NCBI RefSeq assembly: GCF_017916255.1
Contig: NZ_CP072827.1
Location: forward strand, 3,224,001 to 3,288,000
Source of the DNA: Streptomyces mobaraensis NBRC 13819 = DSM 40847
Lineage (GTDB): Bacteria > Actinomycetota > Actinomycetes > Streptomycetales > Streptomycetaceae
Reading direction: 5' to 3'
DNA length: 64,000 nucleotides
The notes beneath the pieces are model-generated. The model worked only from the letters and a program-made list of their open reading frames with translations. It ran no database searches and was not told the origin of the DNA. Positions within the stretch are counted from its first letter, which is position 1; each line of letters opens with the position of its first letter. The translations under genes and the position numbers were made by a program. Shown here in pieces: positions 57,310 through 64,000 of this stretch.

Positions 57310-57357
57310 AACACATGGTCGCACCGGGCCGGGCCACGGCACCCCCGGCCCGACCGC

Positions 57358-58977
57358 TCACCGCGCCCGCGCCACCCGCGTCTCGTCCCAGACCGGCTCC
57401 GACGCCTCCCGCACCCGCCCGTCGCTCCCGAAGACCAGGAAGCGATCGAACGCACGCGCGAACCAGCGGTCGTGGGTGACGGCGAGCACCGTCCCCTCGT
57501 ACGCCTCGAGACCCTGCTGCAACGCCTCCGCGCTCTCCAGGTCCAGGTTGTCCGTCGGCTCGTCCAGCAGCAGCGCCGTGGTGCCCGCCAGCTCCAGCAG
57601 CAGGATCTGGAAGCGGGCCTGCTGCCCGCCGGAGAGCCGGTCGAAGAGCTGGTCGCCCTGCCGGTCCAGCTCGTAGCGGCGCAGCGCGGACATCGCGCCG
57701 CCCCGGTCCCTGGCGTGCTCGGTCCACAGGATGTCGACGAGCGTGCGGCCCATCAGCTCGGGGTGCGCGTGGGTCTGCGCGAAGTGGCCGGGGACGACGC
57801 GGGCGCCCAGCTTCCACTGCCCGGTGTGGGCGACGTCCTCCCCCGCCAGCAGCCGCAGGAAGTGCGACTTCCCCGACCCGTTCGACCCCAGGACGGCGAC
57901 CCGCTCCCCGTAGAAGACCTCCAGGTCGAACGGCTTCATCAGGCCGGTGAGCTCCAGCCCCGCGCAGGTCACGGCCCGTACGCCGGTCCGGCCGCCGCGC
58001 AGCCGCATCCGGATGTCCTGCTCGCGCGGCGGCTCGGGCGGCGGGCCCGCCTCCTCGAACTTGCGCAGCCGGGTCTGGGCGGCGGCGTAGCGGGAGGCCA
58101 GCTCGTGGCTGACGGTGGCGGCCTGCCGCAGCGAGATCACCAGCTTCTTCAGCTGGGCGTGCTTCTCGTCCCACCGCCGGCGCAGCTCCTCGAAGCGGGC
58201 GAAGCGCTCCTTGCGGGCCTCGTGGTACGTGGCGAAGCCGCCGCCGTGCACCCAGACGTCGCTGCCCGCCGGGCCCGGCTCGACGCTGATGATCTTCTCG
58301 GCGGAGCGGGCGAGCAGTTCGCGGTCGTGGGAGACGAAGAGGACCGTCTTCTTCGTCTCGCGCAGCCGCTCCTCCAGCCAGCGCTTGCCGGGGACGTCGA
58401 GGTAGTTGTCCGGCTCGTCCAGCAGCAGCACCTCGTCGGTGCCGCGCAGCAGCGACTCCAGCACCAGGCGTTTCTGCTCGCCGCCGGAGAGGGTGCGCAC
58501 CTGCCGCCACTGGGCCCGCTCGTACGGCACGCCGAGCGCGGCCATGGTGCACATGTCCCACGTGGTCTCGGCCTCGTAGCCGCGCGCCTCGGCCCAGTCG
58601 GACAGGGCCTGGGCGTACGCCATCTGCGCGGCCTCGTCGTCGACGGTCATGATGGCGTGCTCGGCCGCGTCGACGGCCGCGGCGGCCTCCCGGATCCGCG
58701 GCGGCGCCACGGAGACGAGCAGGTCGCGCACGGTCCGCTCGTCCCGTACGGACCCCACGAACTGCGGCATCACCCCGAGCCCGCCCCCGACGGAGACCGT
58801 CCCGCCGTGCGGCTGGAGGTCTCCGGCGATCAGCCGGAGCAGCGTCGTCTTCCCGGCGCCGTTGGCGCCGACCAGCGCGACGGCGGCCCCTTCGCCGACC
58901 CGGAAGGACACGTCCCCCAGCAGCGGCCGGCCGTCCGGCAGGTAGTACTCGACGTGCGCGACCTCGACATGCCCCAT
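57358..58977 (-). CDS. ABC-F family ATPase
   Basis: 539 residues with two ABC domains: Walker A GANGAGKTTLLRLI and GSNGSGKSHFLRLL, signatures LSGGEQKRLVLE and LSGGQQARFQIL, Walker B VLLLDEPDNYLDVP and ALLLDEPTDNLDLE. No transmembrane segment, as in ABC-F proteins that act on ribosomes (translation factors, antibiotic resistance). The linker between domains (about 220-320, coiled-coil-like RFEELRRRWDEKHAQLKK) is where such proteins contact tRNA. Start ATG 58977. Specific role unknown. Confidence 0.92.
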   Translation of the reverse strand: MGHVEVAHVEYYLPDGRPLLGDVSFRVGEGAAVALVGANGAGKTTLLRLIAGDLQPHGGTVSVGGGLGVMPQFVGSVRDERTVRDLLVSVAPPRIREAAAAVDAAEHAIMTVDDEAAQMAYAQALSDWAEARGYEAETTWDMCTMAALGVPYERAQWRQVRTLSGGEQKRLVLESLLRGTDEVLLLDEPDNYLDVPGKRWLEERLRETKKTVLFVSHDRELLARSAEKIISVEPGPAGSDVWVHGGGFATYHEARKERFARFEELRRRWDEKHAQLKKLVISLRQAATVSHELASRYAAAQTRLRKFEEAGPPPEPPREQDIRMRLRGGRTGVRAVTCAGLELTGLMKPFDLEVFYGERVAVLGSNGSGKSHFLRLLAGEDVAHTGQWKLGARVVPGHFAQTHAHPELMGRTLVDILWTEHARDRGGAMSALRRYELDRQGDQLFDRLSGGQQARFQILLLELAGTTALLLDEPTDNLDLESAEALQQGLEAYEGTVLAVTHDRWFARAFDRFLVFGSDGRVREASEPVWDETRVARAR

Positions 58978-59052
58978 AGCGCGCATTGTGTCGGCTTTCC
59001 CGGACGCCACCAACCGGTTTACCCGCCCGGCGCCCGGTCTACGATGCGCCCC

Positions 59053-59886
59053 ATGAGCTTTGGGCAGGGGGGACCGGGCGGGGGAACGCCGGACTGGGCG
59101 GCGCTCGCCGCGGACACGGAGGCGCGCGACCGCCGCCGGAAGCTGCTGATGATCGGCGGCGGGGTGCTGGCCGCGGGCGGGGTGGCGGCGATCGTGGCCA
59201 CCGCGATCGTGCGGTCGGACGGCGACGGGGGCGGGGGCGGGAAGGGCGGCAAGAACGCCGCCGGAGCCTCCGCGGCGCCCAGCACCCCCGGAACCCCCGA
59301 ACCCACCTTCGCCCCGGTCGCCCCGCCCCCGCCGCAGGACCCGCGGGCCTTCATCTCCAGCGCGGAGAAGGACAAGGCCCCGCTGACCACCGGCACGCTC
59401 TTCCCCGACGCCAAGCCCGCCCTGTCGGGCCGGACGTACCAGCGGACGGCCACCGCTGCCACCACGGACTGCGCCTCCGTCACCCAGGGCGCCCTGGGCT
59501 CCGTCCTGTCCTCCAACGGCTGCCGCCAGGTGCTGCGCGCCACGTACGTACGCGACGGGGTGGCCGTGACGGTCGGCGTCGCCGTCTTCGACACCAAGGC
59601 CGCGGCCGACAAGGCCAAGGCCCAGTCGGCGGGCAACATCGCCGCTCTGTCCGGCGACGGCGCCGCCGCCTTCTGCCACGCCACCGCGTGCCGCCTGACG
59701 GCCAACGCGGAGGGGCGGTACGCCTACTTCACGGTCGCGGGCAACGCCGACAACAAGCCGGTGTCCGCCGACGACACCACGGCACTCAACGCGGGCCGGG
59801 ACATCTCGACGTACGCCTTCGGCCGCATCCTGGCCCGGGGACGGGCGGCGGCGGCTGCCGCGGCGGCGTCTTCGGTCACGCACTGA
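59053..59886 (+). CDS. Exported protein with N-terminal transmembrane segment, unknown function
   Basis: 277 residues. Soluble N-terminus (MSFGQGGPGGGTPDWAAL), then RRRKLLMIGGGVLAAGGVAAIVATAIV as membrane segment, Gly/Pro-rich linker, and an outer domain with four Cys (TTDCASVTQG, SNGCRQVLR, AAFCHATACRL) that may pair. YVRDGVAVTVGVAVFDTKAAADKAKAQS resembles actinobacterial outer domains of unknown function. No good ribosome site upstream. Confidence 0.8.
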   Translation: MSFGQGGPGGGTPDWAALAADTEARDRRRKLLMIGGGVLAAGGVAAIVATAIVRSDGDGGGGGKGGKNAAGASAAPSTPGTPEPTFAPVAPPPPQDPRAFISSAEKDKAPLTTGTLFPDAKPALSGRTYQRTATAATTDCASVTQGALGSVLSSNGCRQVLRATYVRDGVAVTVGVAVFDTKAAADKAKAQSAGNIAALSGDGAAAFCHATACRLTANAEGRYAYFTVAGNADNKPVSADDTTALNAGRDISTYAFGRILARGRAAAAAAAASSVTH

Positions 59887-59909
59887 CGGGGGCACCGTCG
59901 GGTAGGGAT

Positions 59910-60109
59910 GCCCCGGTCCCGCCCTTTCACCGTTTCTTGCAGGGGCTTCGCCCCCGCACCCCCGAAACCGCGCTCCGCGCGGTTGTCCTCAAGCGCCGGA
60001 CGGGCTGAATATCAGCCCGTCCGGCGCTTGAGGACGAGCGGCGAAGCCGCGAAAAGGGGGGTCTGGGGGCGCAGCCCCCAGGGAAACGGCGAAAGGGAGG
60101 GACCGGGGC
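59910..60109. repeat. Dispersed GC-rich inverted repeat, copy C (complete)
   Basis: Same design as copy A: left arm from gccccggtcccgccctttca to ggacgggct, centre gaatatc, right arm from agcccgtccggcgcttgag to gaccggggc. Between convergent genes 59053-59886 and 60128-60973. Confidence 0.85.
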
Positions 60110-60127
60110 ACCAGCCCGCCGCAGGCG

Positions 60128-60973
60128 CTACCCCTCGTCCCCCTGCGGCAGGACCCCCGGCGAACCCCCCTTGTCGTCCCCACCCTTCGGGCGAAGCCCA
60201 CCCGCCTCGACCTTCCGCACCTGCGCCGCCACCAGCCGCGGCGGAATCTCCGCCCGCCCAGGATCCCCGAGACTCGTGGCGAAGAACATGGACAGCACCT
60301 CCCCCGACCGCACCACGGTGATCAGCGTCGGCGCCTCCTCCACCGCGTTGGCGAGCCGGTAGGCCGCCGCCTCGTCCCCCAACCGGGGCGCCGTCACGCG
60401 CTCGACCGCGTCGAACGCCTGCCGCTCGCCCTCGCCCGTCCGCATCGTGAACCCGCCCGCGCAGTCCGCCGCCGCGTCCCGGAGCCCGCGGAGGGTGGCC
60501 GCGGCCCCGCCGGGCCGGTACTCGGCGACCCGGACCGTCCCCAGCAGGCCCTCGTCGGGCCCGTCCTGCTCGCCCGCGAACGTGCTCGCCACCGACTCCA
60601 GCGGCTCCGGCCGCGGCTGCGAGCCGAGCGCCGTGGCCAGGGGCCCGCACGCGGCCCGGTCGGCGGTGGGCGTGCCGCGCCCGGCGGAGCCCGGCGGCGC
60701 CTGCTCGATCACCAGCCCGGGCACCTCGTCCTTGAGCAGCTCGACGCCGCCGAGCCGTCCCGCCCGCCGGCCGTCGCCGAGCTCCTCCGACTCGCCGGGC
60801 CCCGACCCCGGCCCCCGGTCCCGGGCGTCCGCGGCCCCCACCGAGCGCTTCCCGTCGTTCCCGTGCCCGTCCCCGCGCCCGGCTCCGTCCCCGCCCCCCG
60901 CGCAGCCGGCCACCGGCACCAGCATTCCCACCGTCACGGCCGCACACAGCACGGCCGCCGTTCTCGCCTTCAC
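60128..60973 (-). CDS. Lipoprotein of unknown function
   Basis: 281 residues, GTG 60973 with GGGTGGGGG upstream. Signal peptide with lipobox-type VAGC (about 24), a long Gly/Asp/Arg linker, then a domain with PLATALGSQPRPEPLESVAST and VRVAEYRPGGAAATLRGLRDAAADCAGGF. The last residues are Gly/Lys-rich. Domain resembles actinobacterial lipoproteins of the Lpq type; no enzyme motif seen. Confidence 0.8.
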   Translation of the reverse strand: MKARTAAVLCAAVTVGMLVPVAGCAGGGDGAGRGDGHGNDGKRSVGAADARDRGPGSGPGESEELGDGRRAGRLGGVELLKDEVPGLVIEQAPPGSAGRGTPTADRAACGPLATALGSQPRPEPLESVASTFAGEQDGPDEGLLGTVRVAEYRPGGAAATLRGLRDAAADCAGGFTMRTGEGERQAFDAVERVTAPRLGDEAAAYRLANAVEEAPTLITVVRSGEVLSMFFATSLGDPGRAEIPPRLVAAQVRKVEAGGLRPKGGDDKGGSPGVLPQGDEG

Positions 60974-61454
60974 GTCCCCCACCCTTCCAGTCGCCGAGGG
61001 CCGGGGCGCGTCACGCCACACCGGCGTCACACCGGCGTCCCCCCGGAGCCCCGCGTCCCCCACCCCGGCCACCGGCGGTCCTTCCGGCTTCGGGGTCCCC
61101 CGGGGGACGTCTCGATCTTTTCGAGCTTTCAGGATGAGCGGGCGGCGCCACGATTGACGCACGGGGACGTCACGACGCGAACACGAAATACGAACGCACA
61201 CGCGAATCCCAATCGCCCGGCGGTCCACCCCGCACACCCGCGGTTCACCCCCGGCGCGGTCCCGTCCGGTCACCGCCCGATGGGTGACAGAGGCCACAAT
61301 GTAGGCTGCCCAGGCAACCGAACCCCCCGTCGGCGGTCTCATCCGGTACAGACCGGTCGTCCACGACCGGCCGGCAGGGGACGGACCCCGAGTACCCAGG
61401 CCAGGGGGAAGGACGGACGCGGCGCCGGCAGAGGCGTGCCGCGCACACACCGCC
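60974..61454. other. Upstream region of the glycosyltransferase gene
   Basis: About 480 bases, divergent promoters of the lipoprotein gene and the glycosyltransferase gene. Around 61150-61215 lies a stretch rich in acgcgaacacgaaat-like repeats. No gene or RNA is supported. Confidence 0.4.
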
Positions 61455-63554
61455 ATGAAGATCTCTTTCCTGTTGCAGAACGCGTACGGCATCGGCGGCA
61501 CCATCCGCTCCACGTTCAACGTCGCCAGTGCGCTCGCCGCCCGGCACGACGTGGAGATCGTGTCGATCCTGCGGACCGGCAAGGTCCCCCGGCTGCCGCT
61601 CCACCCCAAGGTCAAGCTGGTCAACCTGATCGACACCCGCGAGGACCACGGGGCCGACCGCGACGACCCGCTTCTGTCGCAGGACAGCGCCTACATCCCG
61701 CCCAAGGAGGCGAAGGGCGCCCACTTCAGCGCCCTCACCGACCGCCGGGTCGCCGACCACCTCGCCGAGACGGACGCCGACGTCGTCGTCGCCACCCGCC
61801 CCGGCCTGGTGATGTACCTGGCCGGCTTCGGCCAGGACCGCTACCTGAAGATCGGCCAGGAGCACCGGATCTACGGCACCCACGAGCCGAACATCCGCGC
61901 CGCCCAGGACCGCGCCATCCCGCACCTGGACGCCCACACCACCGTCTCCGAGGCGGACGCCCGCACCCACCGCGAGCAGTTCCCCGACGTCAAGACGAAG
62001 ATCATCTGCATCCCCAACGGCTGCCCGCCCTCCGAGGTCGAGCCCGCCGACCCGACCACCAAGCTCGTCGTCGCCGCCGGCCGCCTCATCCCGGTCAAGC
62101 GCTACGACCTGCTGGTCGCCGCCTGGGCCACCGTGCACGCCAAGCGCCCCGACTGGAACCTGCGGATCTACGGCCGCGGCCCCGAACTCGCCAAGCTCCG
62201 CGCCCAGATCGAGCGCCTGGAGCTCACCGAGACGATCACCCTCATGGGCGCCCACTCGCCCATCGAGACCGAGTGGGCCAAGGGCTCCATCGCCGCCGTC
62301 ACCTCCCGCGAGGAGTCGTTCGGCATGACGATCGTGGAGGCCATGAACTGCGGCGTCCCCGTCGTCGCCACCGACTGCCCGCACGGCCCCGGCGAGATCA
62401 TCAGCGACGGCAAGGACGGCCTCCTCGTCCCCGTCGGCGACAGCGAGGGCATCGCCAAGGGCCTCCTCAAGCTGATCGAGGACGACGAGCTGCGCCGCAC
62501 CATGGGCGCCGCCGCCAAGGTCTCCGCCCAGCGCTACTCCCCCGAGCGGATCGCCGACGCCTACGAGGACCTGATCCGCAGCCTCGGCGTCGACACCGCA
62601 CCGAAGCCGGCCGCCGCGGCCGCCGCCGACAAGGCCCCGCTGAGCACGTCCCTGCGGCGCACCGTCGGAAAGATCATCCGCCCGCTGCGCGGCCGCCCGG
62701 TCGCCCAGCCGGCCCGCAAGCCGGTCTCCGAGGCGCTGAAGGAGATAGTCCGCCGACCGCTGAAGGCCACCGCCTCCACCCGCGTCGACGCCGACGGCAA
62801 CATCGTCGTCTCCGTCGACGGCAAGGGCCTGGCCGGCGACGACCTCTCGCTGACCGTCACCCGCCGCAAGGAGGGCAAGCCGATCAGCGTCCCGCTGGCC
62901 ACCCCCGCCACCCCGGGCGCGCCCTACACGGCCGTCCTGGACCGCGCCAAGCTGCGGCTGGGCGAGGGCCGTTGGGACCTGCACGTCGTCCGCGACGAGG
63001 ACAAGGCGCGCCGCCGCGTCGTCTCCCACCTCGCCGAGGGCAAGAACCTGCTCGGCCTGGAGCCGCTGCCCGGCTCCCCGTTCACCTGGATGATCGCCTA
63101 CCCGACGGTCGACGGGTACCTGGCGCTGCGCGCCTGGCACCGCCCCGCGCACGCCGAGGCGCTGTCGATCCGTCAGACGGAGACCTCGCTCACGGTCCAG
63201 GGCCGGCTCTACGGCACCTCGTTCACCGAGGACACCAAGCCGTTCGTCATCGGCACCCCGCGCGCGGAGTCCGCGGCCGACATCTCGGCCGAGGTCACCG
63301 TCCTGGACTCGACGAGCTTCCGCTTCACCCTGCGCACCTCCCAGCTCAAGGCGGCCCGCGGCGACGAGGGCGCGATCTGGGACCTGGCGCTGCGGCTGGC
63401 CGGCGACGCCGAGCCGGTGCGGATCGGCCGGATCGTCGGCGACATCGTCGACCGCAACAAGACCGACATCTACCCGACGGTCGGCGGCGTCCGCCCGTAC
63501 CTCACCGTCAACAGCGACCTGGCCGTCAACTGCCCGGCCGCTGAAGCCAAGTGA
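61455..63554 (+). CDS. Glycosyltransferase family 4 with an unknown C-terminal domain
   Basis: 699 residues. Residues 1-380 form a GT-B enzyme: NAYGIGGTIRSTFNVA at the N-terminus (acceptor side), GRLIPVKRYDLL and, for donor binding, SREESFGMTIVEAMNCGVPVV with the EX7E pair. The remaining 310 residues are beta-rich and unrelated to GT-B (SEALKEIVRRPL, GEGRWDLHVVRDED, LTVQGRLYGTSFTED), looking like carbohydrate-recognition or wall-polymer domains such as those in wall glycopolymer synthesis. ATG 61455. Neighbour truA is head-on at 63559. Confidence 0.88.
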   Translation: MKISFLLQNAYGIGGTIRSTFNVASALAARHDVEIVSILRTGKVPRLPLHPKVKLVNLIDTREDHGADRDDPLLSQDSAYIPPKEAKGAHFSALTDRRVADHLAETDADVVVATRPGLVMYLAGFGQDRYLKIGQEHRIYGTHEPNIRAAQDRAIPHLDAHTTVSEADARTHREQFPDVKTKIICIPNGCPPSEVEPADPTTKLVVAAGRLIPVKRYDLLVAAWATVHAKRPDWNLRIYGRGPELAKLRAQIERLELTETITLMGAHSPIETEWAKGSIAAVTSREESFGMTIVEAMNCGVPVVATDCPHGPGEIISDGKDGLLVPVGDSEGIAKGLLKLIEDDELRRTMGAAAKVSAQRYSPERIADAYEDLIRSLGVDTAPKPAAAAAADKAPLSTSLRRTVGKIIRPLRGRPVAQPARKPVSEALKEIVRRPLKATASTRVDADGNIVVSVDGKGLAGDDLSLTVTRRKEGKPISVPLATPATPGAPYTAVLDRAKLRLGEGRWDLHVVRDEDKARRRVVSHLAEGKNLLGLEPLPGSPFTWMIAYPTVDGYLALRAWHRPAHAEALSIRQTETSLTVQGRLYGTSFTEDTKPFVIGTPRAESAADISAEVTVLDSTSFRFTLRTSQLKAARGDEGAIWDLALRLAGDAEPVRIGRIVGDIVDRNKTDIYPTVGGVRPYLTVNSDLAVNCPAAEAK

Positions 63555-63558
63555 CGGA

Positions 63559-64000
63559 CTAGCAGCAACCGCCGGACCGACCGGGGAGCGTGCGCTTGTT
63601 GCGCGCTTCCCGGTTGCGGGCGGCGAGCTCGGAGTCGGCCGGGTAGCCGACCTCCTCCAGGGTCAGCCCGTGCGGCCGCACCACGTGCACCGCCGAGTCC
63701 CGCACCCCGGCCGCCAGCACCTTCCCCGGCCAGTCCACCGGCCGGTGCCCGTCGCCGACGAACAGCAGCGCGCCGACCAGCGACCGCACCATGTTGTGGC
63801 AGAACGCGTCGGCCTTCACGGTCGCCGTGATCACCCCGTCCGCGTCCCGCTCCCAGTCGAGCCGCTGGAGCGTACGGATGGTGGTGGCACCCTCGCGCTT
63901 CTTGCAGTACGCCGCGAAGTCGTGCTCACCGACGAGGCGTTCGGCCGCCGCGTTCATCGCGTCGACGTCCAGCGGCCAGTCGTGCCACAGCACGTGCCCG
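63559..64000 (-). CDS. truA: tRNA pseudouridine(38-40) synthase TruA, C-terminal part (cut by window end)
   Basis: The last 147 or so residues; the start lies beyond 64000. [28 protein letters not shown] and [29 protein letters not shown] are TruA core motifs, with [13 protein letters not shown] forming part of the active site fold. The end is GRSGGCC. Forms pseudouridine at positions 38-40 of tRNA anticodon arms. Confidence 0.95.
   Translation of the reverse strand, partial: GHVLWHDWPLDVDAMNAAAERLVGEHDFAAYCKKREGATTIRTLQRLDWERDADGVITATVKADAFCHNMVRSLVGALLFVGDGHRPVDWPGKVLAAGVRDSAVHVVRPHGLTLEEVGYPADSELAARNREARNKRTLPGRSGGCC

Overview
The window is high-GC, codon-biased DNA with the gene content of a Streptomyces chromosome core. 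Diagnostic genes are whiD and bldM (developmental regulators), the sigma factor that flanks guaB, a groES-groEL1 operon with two CIRCE operators, and a gene order (truA, rplM-rpsI, glmM, coaA, glmS-acpS, nnr/alr, tsaE, tsaB-rimI-tsaD, groES-groEL, whiD/bldM, guaB, guaB-related) that I know from S. coelicolor and relatives. The window reads this backbone from its tsa/alr/glm/ribosomal side on the right to the kinase cluster on the left. Species cannot be fixed from the sequence alone.

Layout. 1-2.4 kb: the 3' end of a TPR/SARP-type regulator, then three small genes in a row encoding peptides built around Asp-Asp-His (DDH) motifs, each followed by its own hairpin terminator. I recognise no family for them, and they are the best candidate here for an undescribed system. 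2.4-15.5 kb: signalling genes, comprising a Ser/Thr kinase with a PQQ beta-propeller, a two-domain VOC protein, a TetR regulator followed by a 30-bp minisatellite, a five-helix membrane protein, an anti-sigma-type ATPase, a membrane pseudokinase, an active kinase and a serine hydrolase lipoprotein. 15.5-23.2 kb: glpD, a nucleotide-sugar dehydrogenase lacking its catalytic Cys, an Mbl-type actin with an insertion, guaB3 and guaB. 23.3-26 kb: shbA-like sigma factor, bldM with a textbook sigma-BldN promoter, and whiD. 26-33 kb: LysR/MOSC pair, SDR, groEL-groES, polysaccharide deacetylase, and a methyltransferase.

33-45.5 kb: a Uma2/deaminase pair, small genes, the tsaD-rimI-tsaB overlap operon, an AraC/NmrA divergent pair, tsaE, a hydrolase-alr overlap pair and the bifunctional NAD(P)H-hydrate repair enzyme. 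TsaD and GroEL1 both end in His-rich tails. 45.6-50 kb: an accessory block with a Uma2 protein, a small RHH-type protein and a 1112-residue trypsin-like protease/NACHT/leucine-rich protein that resembles bacterial NLR-type antiphage proteins. 50-64 kb: Rid protein, acpS-glmS, coaA, glmM, rpsI-rplM, ABC-F ATPase, two exported proteins of unknown function, a two-part glycosyltransferase and the 3' part of truA.

Functional links: glmS and glmM supply UDP-GlcNAc precursors and alr D-alanine for peptidoglycan, while mbl acts on the cell wall. tsaB/tsaD/tsaE jointly make the tRNA t6A modification. guaB feeds GMP synthesis. bldM, whiD and the sigma factor control sporulation. Dispersed GC-rich inverted repeats sit at the ends of several genes, mostly convergent pairs, and probably act as bidirectional terminators.
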